A stretch of 64,000 nt of DNA from Symsagittifera roscoffensis (lineage: Eukaryota; Xenacoelomorpha; Acoela; Convolutidae): positions 87,397,845 to 87,461,844 of the forward strand of contig NC_087062.1 in assembly GCF_963678635.1 (NCBI RefSeq). The letters run 5' to 3'. The notes beneath the pieces are model-generated. The model made no database searches. It was not told where the DNA came from and worked only from the letters and a program-made list of their open reading frames with translations. Below are positions 46,030-58,448 of the stretch, piece after piece; position 1 is the stretch's first letter, and each line of letters starts with the position of its first letter. A program made the translations under genes and the position numbers.

Positions 46030-46490
46030 CGATGAACGAAGTGAAGACTCTTATGTAGGTCGTGATTTTTTCAGGAAAAGTCTGAAGTTTGTTCAGGCTC
46101 AATTTTGATTCTTCACGGTTTAGCTTTTGATTTCAATTGCTTACAAGGAAGGCAAACTCCACTATCGAACAACAAAAGTGTAAAGGTCACAAAAAACGTT
46201 ATTGATTTCTTGTTTAGAAAGTGGAATTTAGAAAGTGGAATTTAATAATCAGATTACCCACTGAAATAAAAATTTTACCTTTTGATCCAGTTTTTTAAAA
46301 TTGGGTTTATTTTATTTTTTTAATCAAAAAGGGTTATAAAAATTGTTTGTAAAATCGAAGAGCTTGCCGGAATAATAAGTTTGCAAGTTGAAGTTTTTTT
46401 CAAAAAACAAGTCAGTTTTTTTTTCTGTTTCCTTGCGTTCATGACGCTTTTCCAACTGCATTCGGCTATCTTTTCCGTTTTTGTCGACTT
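46030..46490. repeat. Noncoding repeat family R1, copy 2
   Basis: Carries AGGAAGGCAAACTCCACTAT, AAAGGTCACAAAAAACG, TTTTGATCCAGTTTT and CCTTGCGTTCATGACGCTTT in the order of copy 1. GAAAGTGGAATTTA is locally duplicated at 46215-46245. Confidence 0.75.
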
Positions 46491-46994
46491 TTTTATTTTT
46501 TAGTTGCTAATTTTCTAAATTGAGGCAGTGCAACACAGCCGAAAATGAAATAGTGTTCACTATTGCCAGAAAATTTTTTTCAATCTGTATTTGAAAGTAA
46601 CAATTAACTGAGATTAGAATTAAATATTTGCCAATAAAAAGAGATATTGCCCTAGTATAGTTGATGCTGCAGTCAAAATCAAAAAAAGAGTTACCTATGC
46701 CGGCTCCTCGAGAAAAAGTTTTGTTCCGACATCGTCATGTGACTAAAAGGAACAATCGCGTAGGGTGTTTTTTTCCCCTATTTTAAGTTCATGAAGGAAA
46801 ATGCTTTCGACGGTTTTTTTGTTGAGAATTTGACCGTTTTTTGAAAATGTTTATACCCAATTTATTTTGCCGTAAATTGGGTAACAAAAAGTATTGACTA
46901 TTGCGAAAAAATCGCCTGAATTTTTTTGCTGTTCAGACTCAAGTTTAGCGGAAAATGGATAAAGTTGAACCTTCACTTACAAAACGTCATTTTA

Positions 46995-47745
46995 TGACCC
47001 TTTTTTTTTCTATGTTAAGATTCGTGGTGATTTTTGTCAGGGAAAGTCTTAAACAAGGCTCAGATTTAATTCTTCGTGGTTTGAGTTTTGATTTTTTTGT
47101 TAAAAGGAAGGCATACTCCACTATAGAATAGCGAAAGTTGAAAGGTCACGAAAAAAGTGATTGACTTCAGGTTTCGAAAATGGAATTTAGTTTTCAGATT
47201 TCCCAGGGAAATAAAAAAAATTGACCTATTGATCCAGTTTTTACACCTGCGTAACCTTCTTTTTTTCTAACCCAACTCGCAATTAAAAGTATTCATTAAC
47301 AGTGCTCACTTATTTGGAAATTGCATAGCATCTGTTCTCTGCTTTATTTGTGGCTAGTGTTTAAGCTTCTATTGACTATTAGGCTTCCGTGGCTGAGTGG
47401 TTAGTGTGTGTGTGACTCTTAATCTCAAAGTCCCAGCTTCGAATCTCAGACAAGGCTGAATTTTTTTTGCTAATTCGAGGCTCAATTGTACTTTTTTTTA
47501 TTGCACTTTGTAAAGTTGATTTTTGTCGTGGTCTCGCTTGTGTTTGAGAAGCCAAGCTTCGCCTGTCTCAAATAGGGTTAATTTTATCGAAAAATTACCA
47601 ATCATAAGTTGTTGTAGAAATTCCAAGAGCTTTAAGGGCATCTGTTTTTTTTGAAATTCGATTTTTCAAAAAAATGGTGCATTTTTTTGTTTGCTCAATT
47701 GCGTTCATTGACTCTTTTGCATATGTCTGTTGGCTGTGTTTTAAT
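46995..47745. repeat. Noncoding repeat family R1, copy 3, split by an insertion
   Basis: 46995-47260 matches the first half of R1 and 47575-47745 the second half (AGGGTTAATTTTATCG ... TTGCGTTCATTGACTC). About 315 bp in between, containing a tRNA-like sequence, is absent from copies 1 and 2. A fourth partial copy of the second half lies at about 51090-51260. Confidence 0.7.
47383..47458 (+). tRNA. tRNA-like sequence (pseudogene or SINE head)
   Basis: TGGCTGAGTGGTTAG at 47390-47404 is a good A box. CTTCGAAT near 47436-47443 resembles a B box. An anticodon-arm-like TGTGA-CTCTTAA-TCTCA with four of five pairs would give CTT. The T and acceptor stems pair poorly, and a run of T follows at 47461. 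It lies within an insertion in repeat R1, so a tRNA-derived SINE or a tRNA pseudogene is more likely than a working tRNA. Confidence 0.4.
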
Positions 47746-49369
47746 ATAATATAAGTCATTCAGGTATCTACTTTAAAAGCTTTTAATCTACTTTATAATC
47801 TGCGGGTCAATCATTCACCCTGAAAAAAATGGTCCCGTGATGATCAGATAAGCAACCCTCGCCACATAAGTTGGGGCCTCGGTCCGGGGGATCTTTTTAA
47901 CAATCTCCATCCCCTTCAAGAAAGGGGAAAGATTGTTAACTAGATCAAAATGGTCAATTTCTCGACCAATCAGAATGCAGCAAAATTAGAATTCTCAATA
48001 GAAAACTCAGTGCTAATTTACTGTATTTATTTATAGGGCTGGAGATTCTTAAGTAGGTACCATAGCGGGGGGGGGGGGGAGGGGGGAGAGAGATTGTTAA
48101 GTAGATCCGGTGCGGGATGGTCTTAGTTCTCAAAATCGAGTGGGAAGCTGCTCAGTGGATTTGATACGCATGAGCTCCACAATCATCTTTTCAGGTTAGT
48201 ACCAAATCTGTTAATTATCTTTGCTTTTACCATGGATTCTCATTTTGGTTTCGCCGTCAGCTGAGAAACGATACACCTTGACCCGAAAAAACGGTATAAA
48301 GAATGCAAAAAATGAATAAAAACCGGGTGAAACTTAAATCTACAGGAAATTTTGGGTGTTTTTACCTCCATCTCATACCAAATCCAGGATTAATATAATT
48401 CTACAGGTTCCAAATTTTTCGGCGAAGAAATAAAATACTAGAAACTTTTTCCAGTAAATAGTCCAAAACTTTCGAAAATTTTTTTCAAAATATCCCATAT
48501 TACATTAAATTTCATTTAGCGGAAGTTTGCATGCTTTTTGTGAAGCTGTATATTTTCGTTTAAAACTCTTTTGGGCCAGCATACCGCCTCTTTTGATATA
48601 ATAATACTAGACAATCAACTAATCAAAACCTAACTTGGAATTATTTTATCTCTATTTGTCAATTTTGAATTAAATGGCATCGTCTGGCTTTCTTTTGTTT
48701 TAAGGTAATAAATTGCTAAAAATAACAAAATCAAAAGCGGTTTAAAGAGATGGCGACATTATCTGAAGTCTTAATTAATCAGCAATGAAATTGGCCCACG
48801 CCGCAAACAAAAGGTGCGCCAGTTACGCTCTCTCAAGTCAAGAAGTCAACAAATTCTTGGAACTTTCCTGGAAACAATCAGCATAGAAGTTTTGATAAAC
48901 ATCCTATAAATAAACGATTATAATCAAAAGACAAAGAATTAACCTACGCGAGAATTGTTAAATGATACCCTACCCTCGAACAATGCGCATGCATGTATTT
49001 GAATTGAATTCGAAGTAGTGTTTGTTGACCGATAAGCTGAAAAATATTTCGGCAAAGGACGAAAGCACAAAAAGGCAAATAAAACATCGAGAAGCGCTAA
49101 ATCAGACAAGCTTTTTCTTTTATACGGCCCAAAAAGAATAAAAATGACTTAGCTCGAAAAATAATGTGAGCTGTTTCGGCTTAAAACTGACATAGCTCAA
49201 GAATTGTCAGTTTGTTGTTTAATTTATTTCATAATTAATTGCAAGCCAATCAGATTCAAGAATTATGATCCACTTTTCATTTCGGAAATTCAATTTTAAC
49301 AGAAGAGTCAATTTGACTCCAACTTTTTTTAACGGAAAACGAAACCGTCAAACGAACACAGCTACAATC
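47746..49369. other. Unassigned interval with foldback scraps
   Basis: An inverted segment (TTAACAATCTCC...GGGGAAAGATTGTTAA, about 47908-47940) followed by GACCAATCAGAATG, and a poly-G stretch at 48067-48090 ending AGATTGTTAAGTAGATCC, belong to the foldback family concentrated at 58.8-61.8 kb. The rest shows nothing recognisable. Confidence 0.4.
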
Positions 49370-49376
49370 GTGACGT

Positions 49377-49502
49377 GACATTTCACCCAGATTCAATCAT
49401 AGTTCGGTCACATTTCACCCAGATTCAATCATATTTCGGTCACATTTCACCCAGATTCAATCATATTTCGGTCACATTTCACCCAGATTCAATCATATTT
49501 CT
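49377..49502. repeat. 32-bp tandem repeat, four copies
   Basis: Four head-to-tail units of 32 bp beginning CACATTTCACCCAGATTCAA. The first and last differ slightly. The unit is not a multiple of three and has no spacers. Confidence 0.95.
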
Positions 49503-49804
49503 GCCCGCGTTCGTATTTTTTTCTCAGGGAAGCACGCACCCAAAAGATGAAACGTTTTGATATAAACTTTTTTTGTAAAAGTGTCTTGAAACGTCATTTT
49601 TAGCGCTAAAAATTTCAGCGAAATTATAAGTGGTCAAGAGAACTGATGTAATCGAAATTTTAAAAGTTGAGAAAAAACAACCATTTTTCTGTAAATTTTC
49701 TACATTTGATAAAATCTTAGATCAGCCCTTAAGTATACCGTTCGTAAAAACAGCTTAGAAAAGTCAACTTTTTTTGCGAATGTGATTTTTCTCTTCAATA
49801 TCTT

Positions 49805-50077
49805 TTTCTCGCAAATGGAAACACTCATGGGAAACCCAAGAGACTGACTATCAACAAAACATTGAAGAGCGCTAATCCTGGCATTATTGATCAACCGAGA
49901 GTACAAATGAAAGAAATAGTGAAAAGCATAATAGATGAAGCACTCATGGGATTCAAAGCTGAAATGCGAAGTAATTTGGTGAACAAATTAGGCTTTTCGT
50001 AGACTAAATTAAGTTTGAAGGACTACACGGAGGTAGAAAAGCTTGAAACCTCTAATCAAGAGCTAATGGTGAGGTAA
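49805..50077 (+). pseudogene. Decayed coding fragment, 91 codons with one stop
   Basis: A single plus-strand frame runs for 91 codons with one internal TAG (about 50000) before its terminal TAA. It contains VKSIIDEALMGFKAEM and LKDYTEVEKLETSNQELMVR, an amphipathic, coiled-coil-like sequence. It resembles the N-terminal helical part of a retrotransposon ORF1, but the match is not strong enough for assignment. The ORF on the opposite strand over the same place is probably a shadow. Confidence 0.4.
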
Positions 50078-52100
50078 TAACAAGGATAGCCGGTTGCTGT
50101 GCAAGTAGCCCAGAATGTTCCCACCACATTCTCAGACTTTTTTTTCAAGTTAGTGACTTTTTTGTATGTCGTATGATGATAGAACTATACAAACGCGTAT
50201 AAATGTAGTTAATTAGGCGTAAAAAACTACAGTTATCTTCAAAAAATAAATAAACAAGATAAAAAATTTTCTTTCAATTTTTTTTTCATGTTTATTGCAC
50301 TAAAAACAACAAATAATTTCGAAACATTTTTTTTGCCAGAGAAGCACTATAAAAGAAATTCAAAACCATAATTTCTTTTAGTAAAATTATCAATTTTTAG
50401 TCTAAATTGGTATGTTTCATACATAACGAACGTTACTCGATCGCTTTACTTGCTCAAAAATAGACGAAAAATCAAAAAATATAAACCATTTTTCTCGTCA
50501 CTGGGGTTTTTTTGAAGTTTTTTTAATGTCGTTCGAATAACGACTAAAAGGGCTTCAATATAAAATTTTACTCAACCCGGTCCGATGATTGTTTGTGGCA
50601 TCTGATTTTGCGTGGAAAAAAACTAAAACGCATCTGTTTACAAAGTCTCTCCCCATTTTCAATGGTCGAAACAACTAAAGCTTATAATAGCTAATAACTG
50701 TAGCTACATCGCTAAATAAATAGGTGCAGATATTGAAAAATGAATTTTTATGGTCCATTGATTCTCATTTAAATCACCTAAAGGCAAGCCACCTAAACTT
50801 TGGTTTTCGATTTGTCATGTACAAATTTCGAGGAAGAAAAATTTGCAAGCAGAACAAGATGGACTCAAAATGGTCGATATTATGTACCATTGTGTACCAT
50901 ACATATTTTGTACTTATGAATGCCTCTACGTTTATGTGCACTTTTTGAGTTCAATTCAAGTTCATTTGCTAAAAGGTACGCAAGATTTGCTCCCCACCCA
51001 AGTACAAAAGAGCAAATCTACTTTCGGGGTTGGAGTTTATTTGTTGAATTTCTCAGCGGAAAAAAATTACCTAACATTCCAGGTAATTAAATACATTTAT
51101 CGAAAATTGCCACTCCTAATATATTTTTTAAATCGAAGGCGTTTAAGGCCGTAGTTTTTTTCTTTAAAATTCTAAAATTTTATTTTTCTTAGAAAACAAC
51201 ACTTGTTTTCTGTTTCTTTGAATTTATTGACTTTTTTCCAACTGCATTTTGGCTGTTATTTGTCTAATCGCCTCTACTTCATCTAGAAAAAGAACAGTTC
51301 TTTGGAAAAACGATGGGTAATTCTTTCAAATGGAAAAACAGTTATGAGTGCTACAGGATTAACAGCTTCATTGAATAGAATCAAAACTTCAATGGTTTTT
51401 TCAAGGATGTAAGTTCGTGCTGTTAAGTTAATTTTAAACACTATTCAATCTCAGCCGGCTCTCAAAATTTCAATTAATTATGCTGGAAACTGTTTCAAAA
51501 ACTTCCATTAATTATATTGGTTTGCAACCCGCTTTTTAAGGTATATGGAGCAGTAATTACATGAAAAAAACTAAATGTTATAAAATAAAATGATTTTTGT
51601 TTAATTTAAGATTTTTGTTAAAATTGAACCCCACACGCCATATTAAGTACAAAATGATTAATTTGCTCCTGGAAGCAAGTCAATTCTGGCTAAAATTAAT
51701 CAAGTCAATTATCATGGCGAATGAAAAAAAAATTATGTATAGCTGTTCCATTACTCACAAACGTGTACTGTTTTTTTTACCGATAATACAAATACGATGT
51801 GAACTAGGATTTCCAGCTTGATGCTTGATCCGATCAATGAAGAATTTTTCGTAACAGTTTCACAAATAGAGTCTTGATAAAACTGCTGTGGTTAAAGTTA
51901 GGAAAAAAGAAGCGCTCATAATTGAAATGCATAACTTAACGATAATACCTTCTGTCCAACATGTAAGCTTTTCGAATTTTTTGTCAGTTAGAATTTTTTT
52001 CGCGGAAGATTTACTTAGTTTTATGGCTACAAAAGTGCGCCACTTTGTATATTTTGTACTGAAACTGTTTTTGAAACTTACTGTTTTGCAAAAAAAACTA
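50078..52100. other. Unassigned AT-rich interval
   Basis: Contains a partial R1 copy at about 51090-51260. Plus-strand ORFs at 50724-50948, 50843-51154, 51597-51821 and 51888-52118 are AT-driven and lack motifs. Confidence 0.3.
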
Positions 52101-52104
52101 CGAG

Positions 52105-55100
52105 TGAATGCAGGTTAAAAGATATTCATGCGTCTTAGACTCTAGTTCCGAAACAGTTTCTTAGAAACAATCTTTGCGTTTCTGAATTTTTCTAATGTTT
52201 CGATGATTCATGTCCCTTAACTTATGATCATTTCGGAACCATGGAGGTTGCCTAAAAACCTTTTTCATTGTTTTTATGATTGATCGTTTCATCCTGAATT
52301 TCTATACAAGCTCGGAAAATCCAATACTTTAGTGTAAAGGTGATCTTTTTTCAGAAGGTTTGGAAAGAAAAGTCACGGGGGAAAATGAATCATTGATGCT
52401 ATGTTTTGAATGAAAATGATTTGATGCGTCACCAAGCTGGAAGCATAAGTGCAACATATTTCTGAAATCAGCAGCTTGTCTGCATATTTTAAAAATTGGT
52501 ACGTTGAAGCATTTTCAGAATAGCCGTTTGTTTCAGAATTTGCCAAAAAGTTTAGTTTCTTACACTTCTCTAGTTTTTGAAATAAAGATTTTTCGATTTT
52601 TCTTTACCACTATTTTGTCTTTCCGAAAATTTAGTTTCTCAAACTTCTCAAGTTTTTGATGTTAATTTTTCCCATGATTTTGTTCCACAAAGTTACCCAG
52701 ATATTCAAAATTTTGGATTTTGATTTTGATTTTTCGAGGAAATAATAGAAAGTTGGGAATCTGTTTTGGCGATGAAATGCCTCTGTGCCGTCTGAACTTG
52801 AAATCTTGCTCACATTTTTTGCTTTCAAAACCCTAGAAAAGAATAAATAAACCCTAGACAGTTAAAAAATATTATTTTTTTGGATATTTGAGCTTGAACA
52901 ATTGATGTTCTCAGACGAATACTATAATAAAACCTAAATAAAATCAGACTGAGCTAGAATTTTTCAACTTTTTGTAATTGTTTGATTTTTTTGACACTTT
53001 TCATCAAGTTAGACCTTTAGTGTGCTTACACAATGCCCTAATTATATCTCATCTAACGCTCGCTAATAGATATCGTGATGGTTCAATTTTCAACTGAATT
53101 ACAATGATCTGTTGGCTTGCTTTCCTTGGAAAAAAAACGTTTCTTCTTTCTCTTTTTTCTCCAATTCTTTCCGTCAAAGTTTGACTCAATAATTTTCGTC
53201 TTTGTTTAAAACAAAAACAACTGTAGTAGCTTGGTGTCAAGGTAGTGACCACACTGAGTTTTACAGCCAAATGTTTTCGGTAAAAACTTTACAAAAATAT
53301 GATGAAAATTCTAAATTTCAACCCTAGTCCAGGAGAAATAAAAACTGTCATTTTTGTGAATTTTTCTGGGTCCTGAGAGAATTTGAAATTGGGTTTCAGA
53401 CGGAAGTTAATTTTAAAAACTTAAATTGATTGAAAAAAGTTGTAACGTTAGATTGGTATGCCCTATGAAATTGTACTCAGTTGTACTAAGTTTTCAGCGA
53501 AAAATTTCTGATCAACAGTTTGCTACTCTGAGAAGACTTTGTTGACTTATCGGCTTTTTTGAGTTTTTTTTCAGAACTGTCAAAAGTTTTTTTTCAGTAA
53601 AACTTTAATTCTATTACAAACTTTATGAATTTATACTTTTCTTCAATTTTTTCGAAATTAAAAAAACTCAAAAACTCAATTTGAAAACACTTTCTCAGCA
53701 ACCGAACAAATTTTTTTAGCGTAAATAGTTTAAATTTTGTGTCAAATTTGTGTGTGTACCAGATAAATGCTGTTGAAAAATTTTATTTTTACAAAAAAAA
53801 CTAGAGTTCAGGAAAGGTTATTTTAAAATATATATTCTTCATGCGTCTTAGACTAATACAAAACCTTTTTTTTAGAAACAATTTTTGCGTTCTGATTTTT
53901 GAAAAAATTTTACAATTCATGAGCTATAACTTCTGATCACGTGAAAATCAATTTGAGTTCACCTAAAAGCCTTGTCCGTGGTTTTTTGATTATTTCCTTT
54001 CATATCTTGTGTTTCTATACAAACTCGGAAGATCCAATATTTTAGTGTACAGCCGATCATTTTTCAAAAGGTTTGGAAAGCACAGTCACTAAAGAAAAGA
54101 GGAGCATTGATGCTATGTGTCTCAGCTGAAAATTATTTGATACCAAAGTCGACATATTTTAAAAATCAGCAGCTTTCTACATTTTTTAAAAGTTGGTACG
54201 TTAAAGCGTTTTTACAATTTTAATTTGAGTTTCTTACACTTCTCTAGTTTTTGAAATAAAGAATTTTCTAGTTTTGTTTTTCCACCTTTCGTTTTTCAAA
54301 AGCTTTATTTTCTCTATTTTCTTGGGTTTTGAAATTAATTTTTTTCTATAATTTTCCATAAAGTTTTCTAGATATTCAAAGTCTTGTTTTTTGTTTTTGG
54401 TTTTTCGAGGGAAAAAAAAGAAAACTACGAATCCTTTTTGCCAATGAAATGCTGCCTCTGTGCCGTCTGAACTGTGAACCTAGCTAAGTTATTAATTTTT
54501 CAAAACCCCAAAAAATTTGACAGTAAAAATATTTCTTTTTTATTGGTTATTTGAGCTTAAACAAGTGGCGTTCTTAGACGAATATTATCGTAAAACCTAA
54601 ACAAAAGCAGACTGAGCTGGAAATTTTTAACTTTTTGTTTATTTGTTTTTTTTGATACTTTGCATCAAGTTAGACCTTTAGTGTGCCTACAGCATTCCCT
54701 AGGTATATCTCATCTAACGCTCATGTTTATCGAGATGGTATCAAAATTCAACTGAACATCAATGATCTGTTGGGTTGCTTTTCTTGATAGGATAATCTTC
54801 TCCGATTTTTGCCCGTCAAAATTTGATTCAAAAGTTTTCATCTTACTTTAAAAAATGAAAAAAATTGTTTCGTTCTGGTGTTTGGGTAGTGACCACCGTA
54901 GAGTTTTACAACAAAATTTTTTGTAACATGAACAAAAATCGATATTTTAACCCTAGTCTGCGAGAAATAAAAAATGTCATTTTATTGTGATGCTTTTTGG
55001 GTCCTGAGAAAGTTTGATTACAGGTTGCAGACGGAAATTAATTAAACTAACTGAAATTGATTGTAAAAGATTGGAACATTAGATAGAGATGCCCTTTGAA

Positions 55101-55320
55101 ATCGTACTCTGAAATCAGATCCTTTAAAATTGAGTCTTTAGCAAAAAAAAGTTCTGATCCAAAATTTGTTTTAAGCAAATGTAAAAATACATTTCTTTAA
55201 TTTTGCTGGATTATTTAGAAGGCTCAATTTGAAAACATTTTCTCAGCAATCAAACAAGTATTTTTAACAGTCTAATTTTTGAGACCAGTTTTTGCACCAC
55301 ATAAACGCTGTTGAAAAACT
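52105..55320. repeat. Diverged tandem pair, unit about 1.6-1.7 kb
   Basis: 52105-53765 and 53825-55320 share, in order, ATTCATGCGTCTTAGACT, TCGGAA(A/G)ATCCAATA, AGGTTTGGAAAG, TTTAGTGTGC, ATGATCTGTTGG, GTCCTGAGA and ATAAA(T/C)GCTGTTGAAAAA. Many indels separate them. Neither copy has a convincing ORF. Element class is unknown. Confidence 0.8.
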
Positions 55321-56420
55321 GGGTGCTTTTTTCCTTTTCAGTTTTCGTATCTTGATCGAGGGAAATCAGACAAAAAACAAAGACTATTATATTTGAAAAA
55401 TGTCAAGTTTGATAGCCACAACTTGAATACCTGGTTTGAGTATCCTACAAAACTTACCCTTATCTTGGATTTTTTTTATAAGGTTTCTAAGGAACCTTTT
55501 AACTTTCACTTAGAAAAAACTCTAAACGCAAAAAACAACGCAATTTTTTATAAAGTAATTAATGTTAAATTCAATTTCAGAAAACTTCCATTTCGATTCT
55601 AATTGATGCATGTAAAATTTCAGATTTTAGTTGTAATGCATGTATTTCGAAAAAAAATTCCGGAACAATATTTGAAAATGTGTTTCAATAAGTATCTCTT
55701 TATTTATTTTACTAGTAGTTATCTACCTATATAATTATCTAACATTTTATTCGCTCTTTCAGATTTTTAAATTGATTCTGGAGACAATGAAATTGAATTT
55801 TGACAAATCATAATGTATAGCTTTGGAGGTTTTGGTTTCGTATGTGGGGCTTAAGTATGTATTGACAAAACTTTAGCAGCCAGAGAATCTCACATCAGCA
55901 AAAAACTCTAAAAATTTTTTTGGTTAGTTCAGCAAACTCATGGGGGCAATGTTTATTATGGCCTATGAGTGAAGGTGACTGTACTCTGTCACAGCGGAGA
56001 ACTTTTAAACTGATGATTAGAAATTTTTAAACAATAAATATGAAGAAAAATTTGAAAAGTTTTTGTAGGAAAAGTTACTGTGTAAAAACTCTCTTGAAAA
56101 AATCACTAATTTAAATTTTTCTTAACAGAAAAATTCCTTGTCTTGTAGCAATTTTACAGCCAAATTTTATATTCTGTAAGAAGTTGAAAAATTCTTGTGA
56201 GAAAAAATCTTAGACTTTCAGGGGAAAATATATAATTGAAAATTTATGAATCCTTAAGATAGTTAGTACCTATAGGAACGCAACAAAAATGAAAGTCCAA
56301 TTAATTATTGATTTTTCTAAAAGTAAACACTTAAAATCCAGGTTAAAATCTAAGAAGTATTTAAACTGCTGCTTAGAGTCACATCGCTTTTTCCGGGCCT
56401 TTTGATGCGTTTGACCGTTT
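55321..56420. other. Unassigned AT-rich interval
   Basis: No repeat or gene recognised. A plus-strand ORF at 55393-55602 has no motif. Confidence 0.3.
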
Positions 56421-56429
56421 TTTTTTTAT

Positions 56430-56640
56430 TTCAATTCGCTCAAAAACCGCTCCAATCTTGCTTAAAAACCGTTTAAAAACCGCAACAAGAAAAGATTGGC
56501 ATTCGAGCGGTGTTTTAAAGAGTGGTTTGAGCGGTTTAAGAAGTTTTTTTTAAAAAAAAAACGGTCAAACCGCCCAAACCGTTCAAGCCCTGCTGAAACA
56601 CCGCTCAAACCGTTCAAATCTTGAGCGGTTTTTTAGTGGG
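56430..56640. repeat. GAGCGGTTT-family repeat cluster
   Basis: Repeated CGCTCAAAAACCGCTC, GAGCGGTTT and AATCTTGAGCGG words in both orientations, the same family as 23117-23438, directly before the GGTCGAG minisatellite. Confidence 0.75.
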
Positions 56641-56649
56641 AACTTGAGT

Positions 56650-57075
56650 CGGGTTGCTTGGGTCGAGCTTATTTGAGCACAATGTTGTGGTCGAGTGCGT
56701 TCGAAATCGTTTTTGCTTAAGTCGAATGCATTTTTTTGGTCGAGTAGGGTCGAAACATAATTTGCTTGGGTCGAGCGCGGTCGAGCACTTATTTTTCGGT
56801 CGAACACGGTCAAAACATATCTTGCTTGGGTCGAGCGCATCTTTGGGTCGAGCAGGGGAAACATATTTTGCTTGGGTCGAGCGCGGTCGAGCACTTATTT
56901 TTCGGTCGAGCACGGTCAAAACAAATCTTGATTGGGTCGAGCACGGTCGAGCACTTTTTTTTGGTCAAGCACGGTCGAAACATACCTAATTTTGGTCGAG
57001 ACGTCCGAAATATACCGATTTTTGGTCGAGACGGTCGAAACATACCGGTTTTCGGTCGAGACGGTTGAAATATAA
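56650..57075. repeat. GGTCGAG minisatellite
   Basis: Irregular tandem array of GGTCGAGCACGGTC(G/A)AAACAT-type units with TTTTGCTTGG or ATTTTTC spacers. A higher-order unit of about 106 bp is visible (GGTCGAGCGCGGTCGAGCAC at about 56778 and 56884). The open frames over it simply read the repeat and are not taken as genes. Confidence 0.88.
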
Positions 57076-57939
57076 AGTGAGCACCTCGACCTGGGAAGTA
57101 ACATAGATATAGGAAAATAGATAACAGGATAACAAGATCCCAATTGTTTTTGCGACTACTTGTTTAAATATTTGCCGAGTATAAGAGGCTCAATTTGATA
57201 AAAAATTTTGCAGCAATCAACTAGGTAATATCAACGAAACTGTTGATCGACTAAGGGGCCAAAAATTACCCTCTTTGAAATTTTGGGACCGTTTTTGCGT
57301 AAAAACTTTCACCAGACAACCCGGGTTGACCAAAATGTGAAAGCATACGACCCACCATGCGTGGTTCCAAAGAAGCCATGAAAAATTGCCGACTAAATTT
57401 AGGTTGGAAGAACGCGTTTTACAAGAAGGGAGCGACGTATGTTTGCGTTTGCACCTTTTTTTGTTAAAGCGGGATTTGAAAGTAGACAATTTTGATCAAT
57501 TTCCATACAAATCATGAATGGATGTGTATGGTTGAGCATTATCTTCTATGGTGGGCAACCCGGGTAATGCTGTTTAAGTTCTCATTCCATTTACCTATTC
57601 AATTTTTATCTATTGTCAACTTCATTTGAAAAAAAAACGCGTTCAAAATGTCTAAGTTTGTTAGTAAGTTGACCGTTTTAGTTAAATCAGCTTTGCAAAC
57701 ACTAGATATTGAATTGCAAGAATTGTACCACATAATTTTTTCAAGCTTCCTATGTGCAGTACATATCTGTCAGTTTTTCAGGTCGATTTAGGCTTTAATT
57801 TACTTATACACGTTCTTTTCAGTGGATCTCTTTAACTATCGCCCCGATGGTACATAGTAACGAATCTCCCCTATTTAAGGCTCTTAAAAATGGTGATTAC
57901 TAAGTCTTTAAATTTTCCTTTGTTTTGAAGATGTCAAAT
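57076..57939. other. Unassigned interval
   Basis: CAACCCGGG words at about 57318 and 57556, one as the palindrome CAACCCGGGTTG. A GTAACGAATCTCCCC word at about 57857 links to the array at 58.4 kb. No gene seen. Confidence 0.35.
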
Positions 57940-58253
57940 CAGAGTTGGAGCCGGGCTCGGGCCTCATTTTTAGGATCAGCAACCGGGCAAGACCGGGTCC
58001 GGGCCTGATTTTCAAAAGAGTTCACACCTTTGGCCGTTCAAGCTACAAGCGCCCAGAGGGAGCGTGACTTCAGCAGGGCTGGCAAAATCCAGACAGCGAA
58101 GCGTGCCCTCCTTTCTGCGGCAAAAGTCGGAAAACTCGAATTGCTAGAATCGGCTAGTTAAGTAGATCCAAAACGGTAAATTGGGCGCATGTTTGTTTCC
58201 CAACCTGGCCGGGCCGAGCCCGGGCTCCAAATTCAAGCCCGGTTCCAACTCTG
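57940..58253. mobile_element. hAT-type MITE, 314 bp
   Basis: Terminal inverted repeats CAGAGTTGGA(G/A)CCGGGCT at both ends, with CAG...CTG termini, are flanked by a perfect 8-bp duplication TGTCAAAT (57932-57939 and 58254-58261). CAG-ended TIRs with 8-bp target duplications are the signature of the hAT superfamily. There is no transposase, so it is non-autonomous. Subterminal CCGGGC words are repeated and the element is GC-rich relative to its flanks. Confidence 0.92.
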
Positions 58254-58412
58254 TGTCAAATTATTAGTTCAACAAATCATGAAAACCATTTTAACCGCTT
58301 TTTCTTGGCAATTATTGTGAATATCCCTCCTGTAAAGACATAGTTCAACGGCTAGCATTTGAAAATTTTGTACCTGGTATTGAATCTCCCCCTTTCATGC
58401 TAAGAATAAAAA

Positions 58413-58448
58413 CCTAGTAACGAATCTCTGGAGAGATTCGTTACTAGG
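58413..58448. repeat. Perfect 16-bp inverted repeat
   Basis: CCTAGTAACGAATCTC and its reverse complement flank a TGGA loop. The right arm is the first unit of the 23-bp tandem array. Confidence 0.9.

Noticed and set aside
47378-47384. TTAGGC telomere-like word
   Set aside because: Single occurrence within the tRNA-like insertion; no tandem array.
49377-49502. CRISPR-like regular repeats
   Set aside because: The 32-bp units are directly adjacent with no unique spacers, and the context is eukaryotic; it is a tandem repeat.
56583-57143. Several overlapping ORFs of about 75-110 codons on both strands
   Set aside because: They only translate the GGTCGAG minisatellite and GAGCGGTTT words in different frames; no independent coding signal.
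57318-57560. CAACCCGGG words as possible TIRs of an element
   Set aside because: The two occurrences are in direct, not inverted, orientation and no target duplication is visible.
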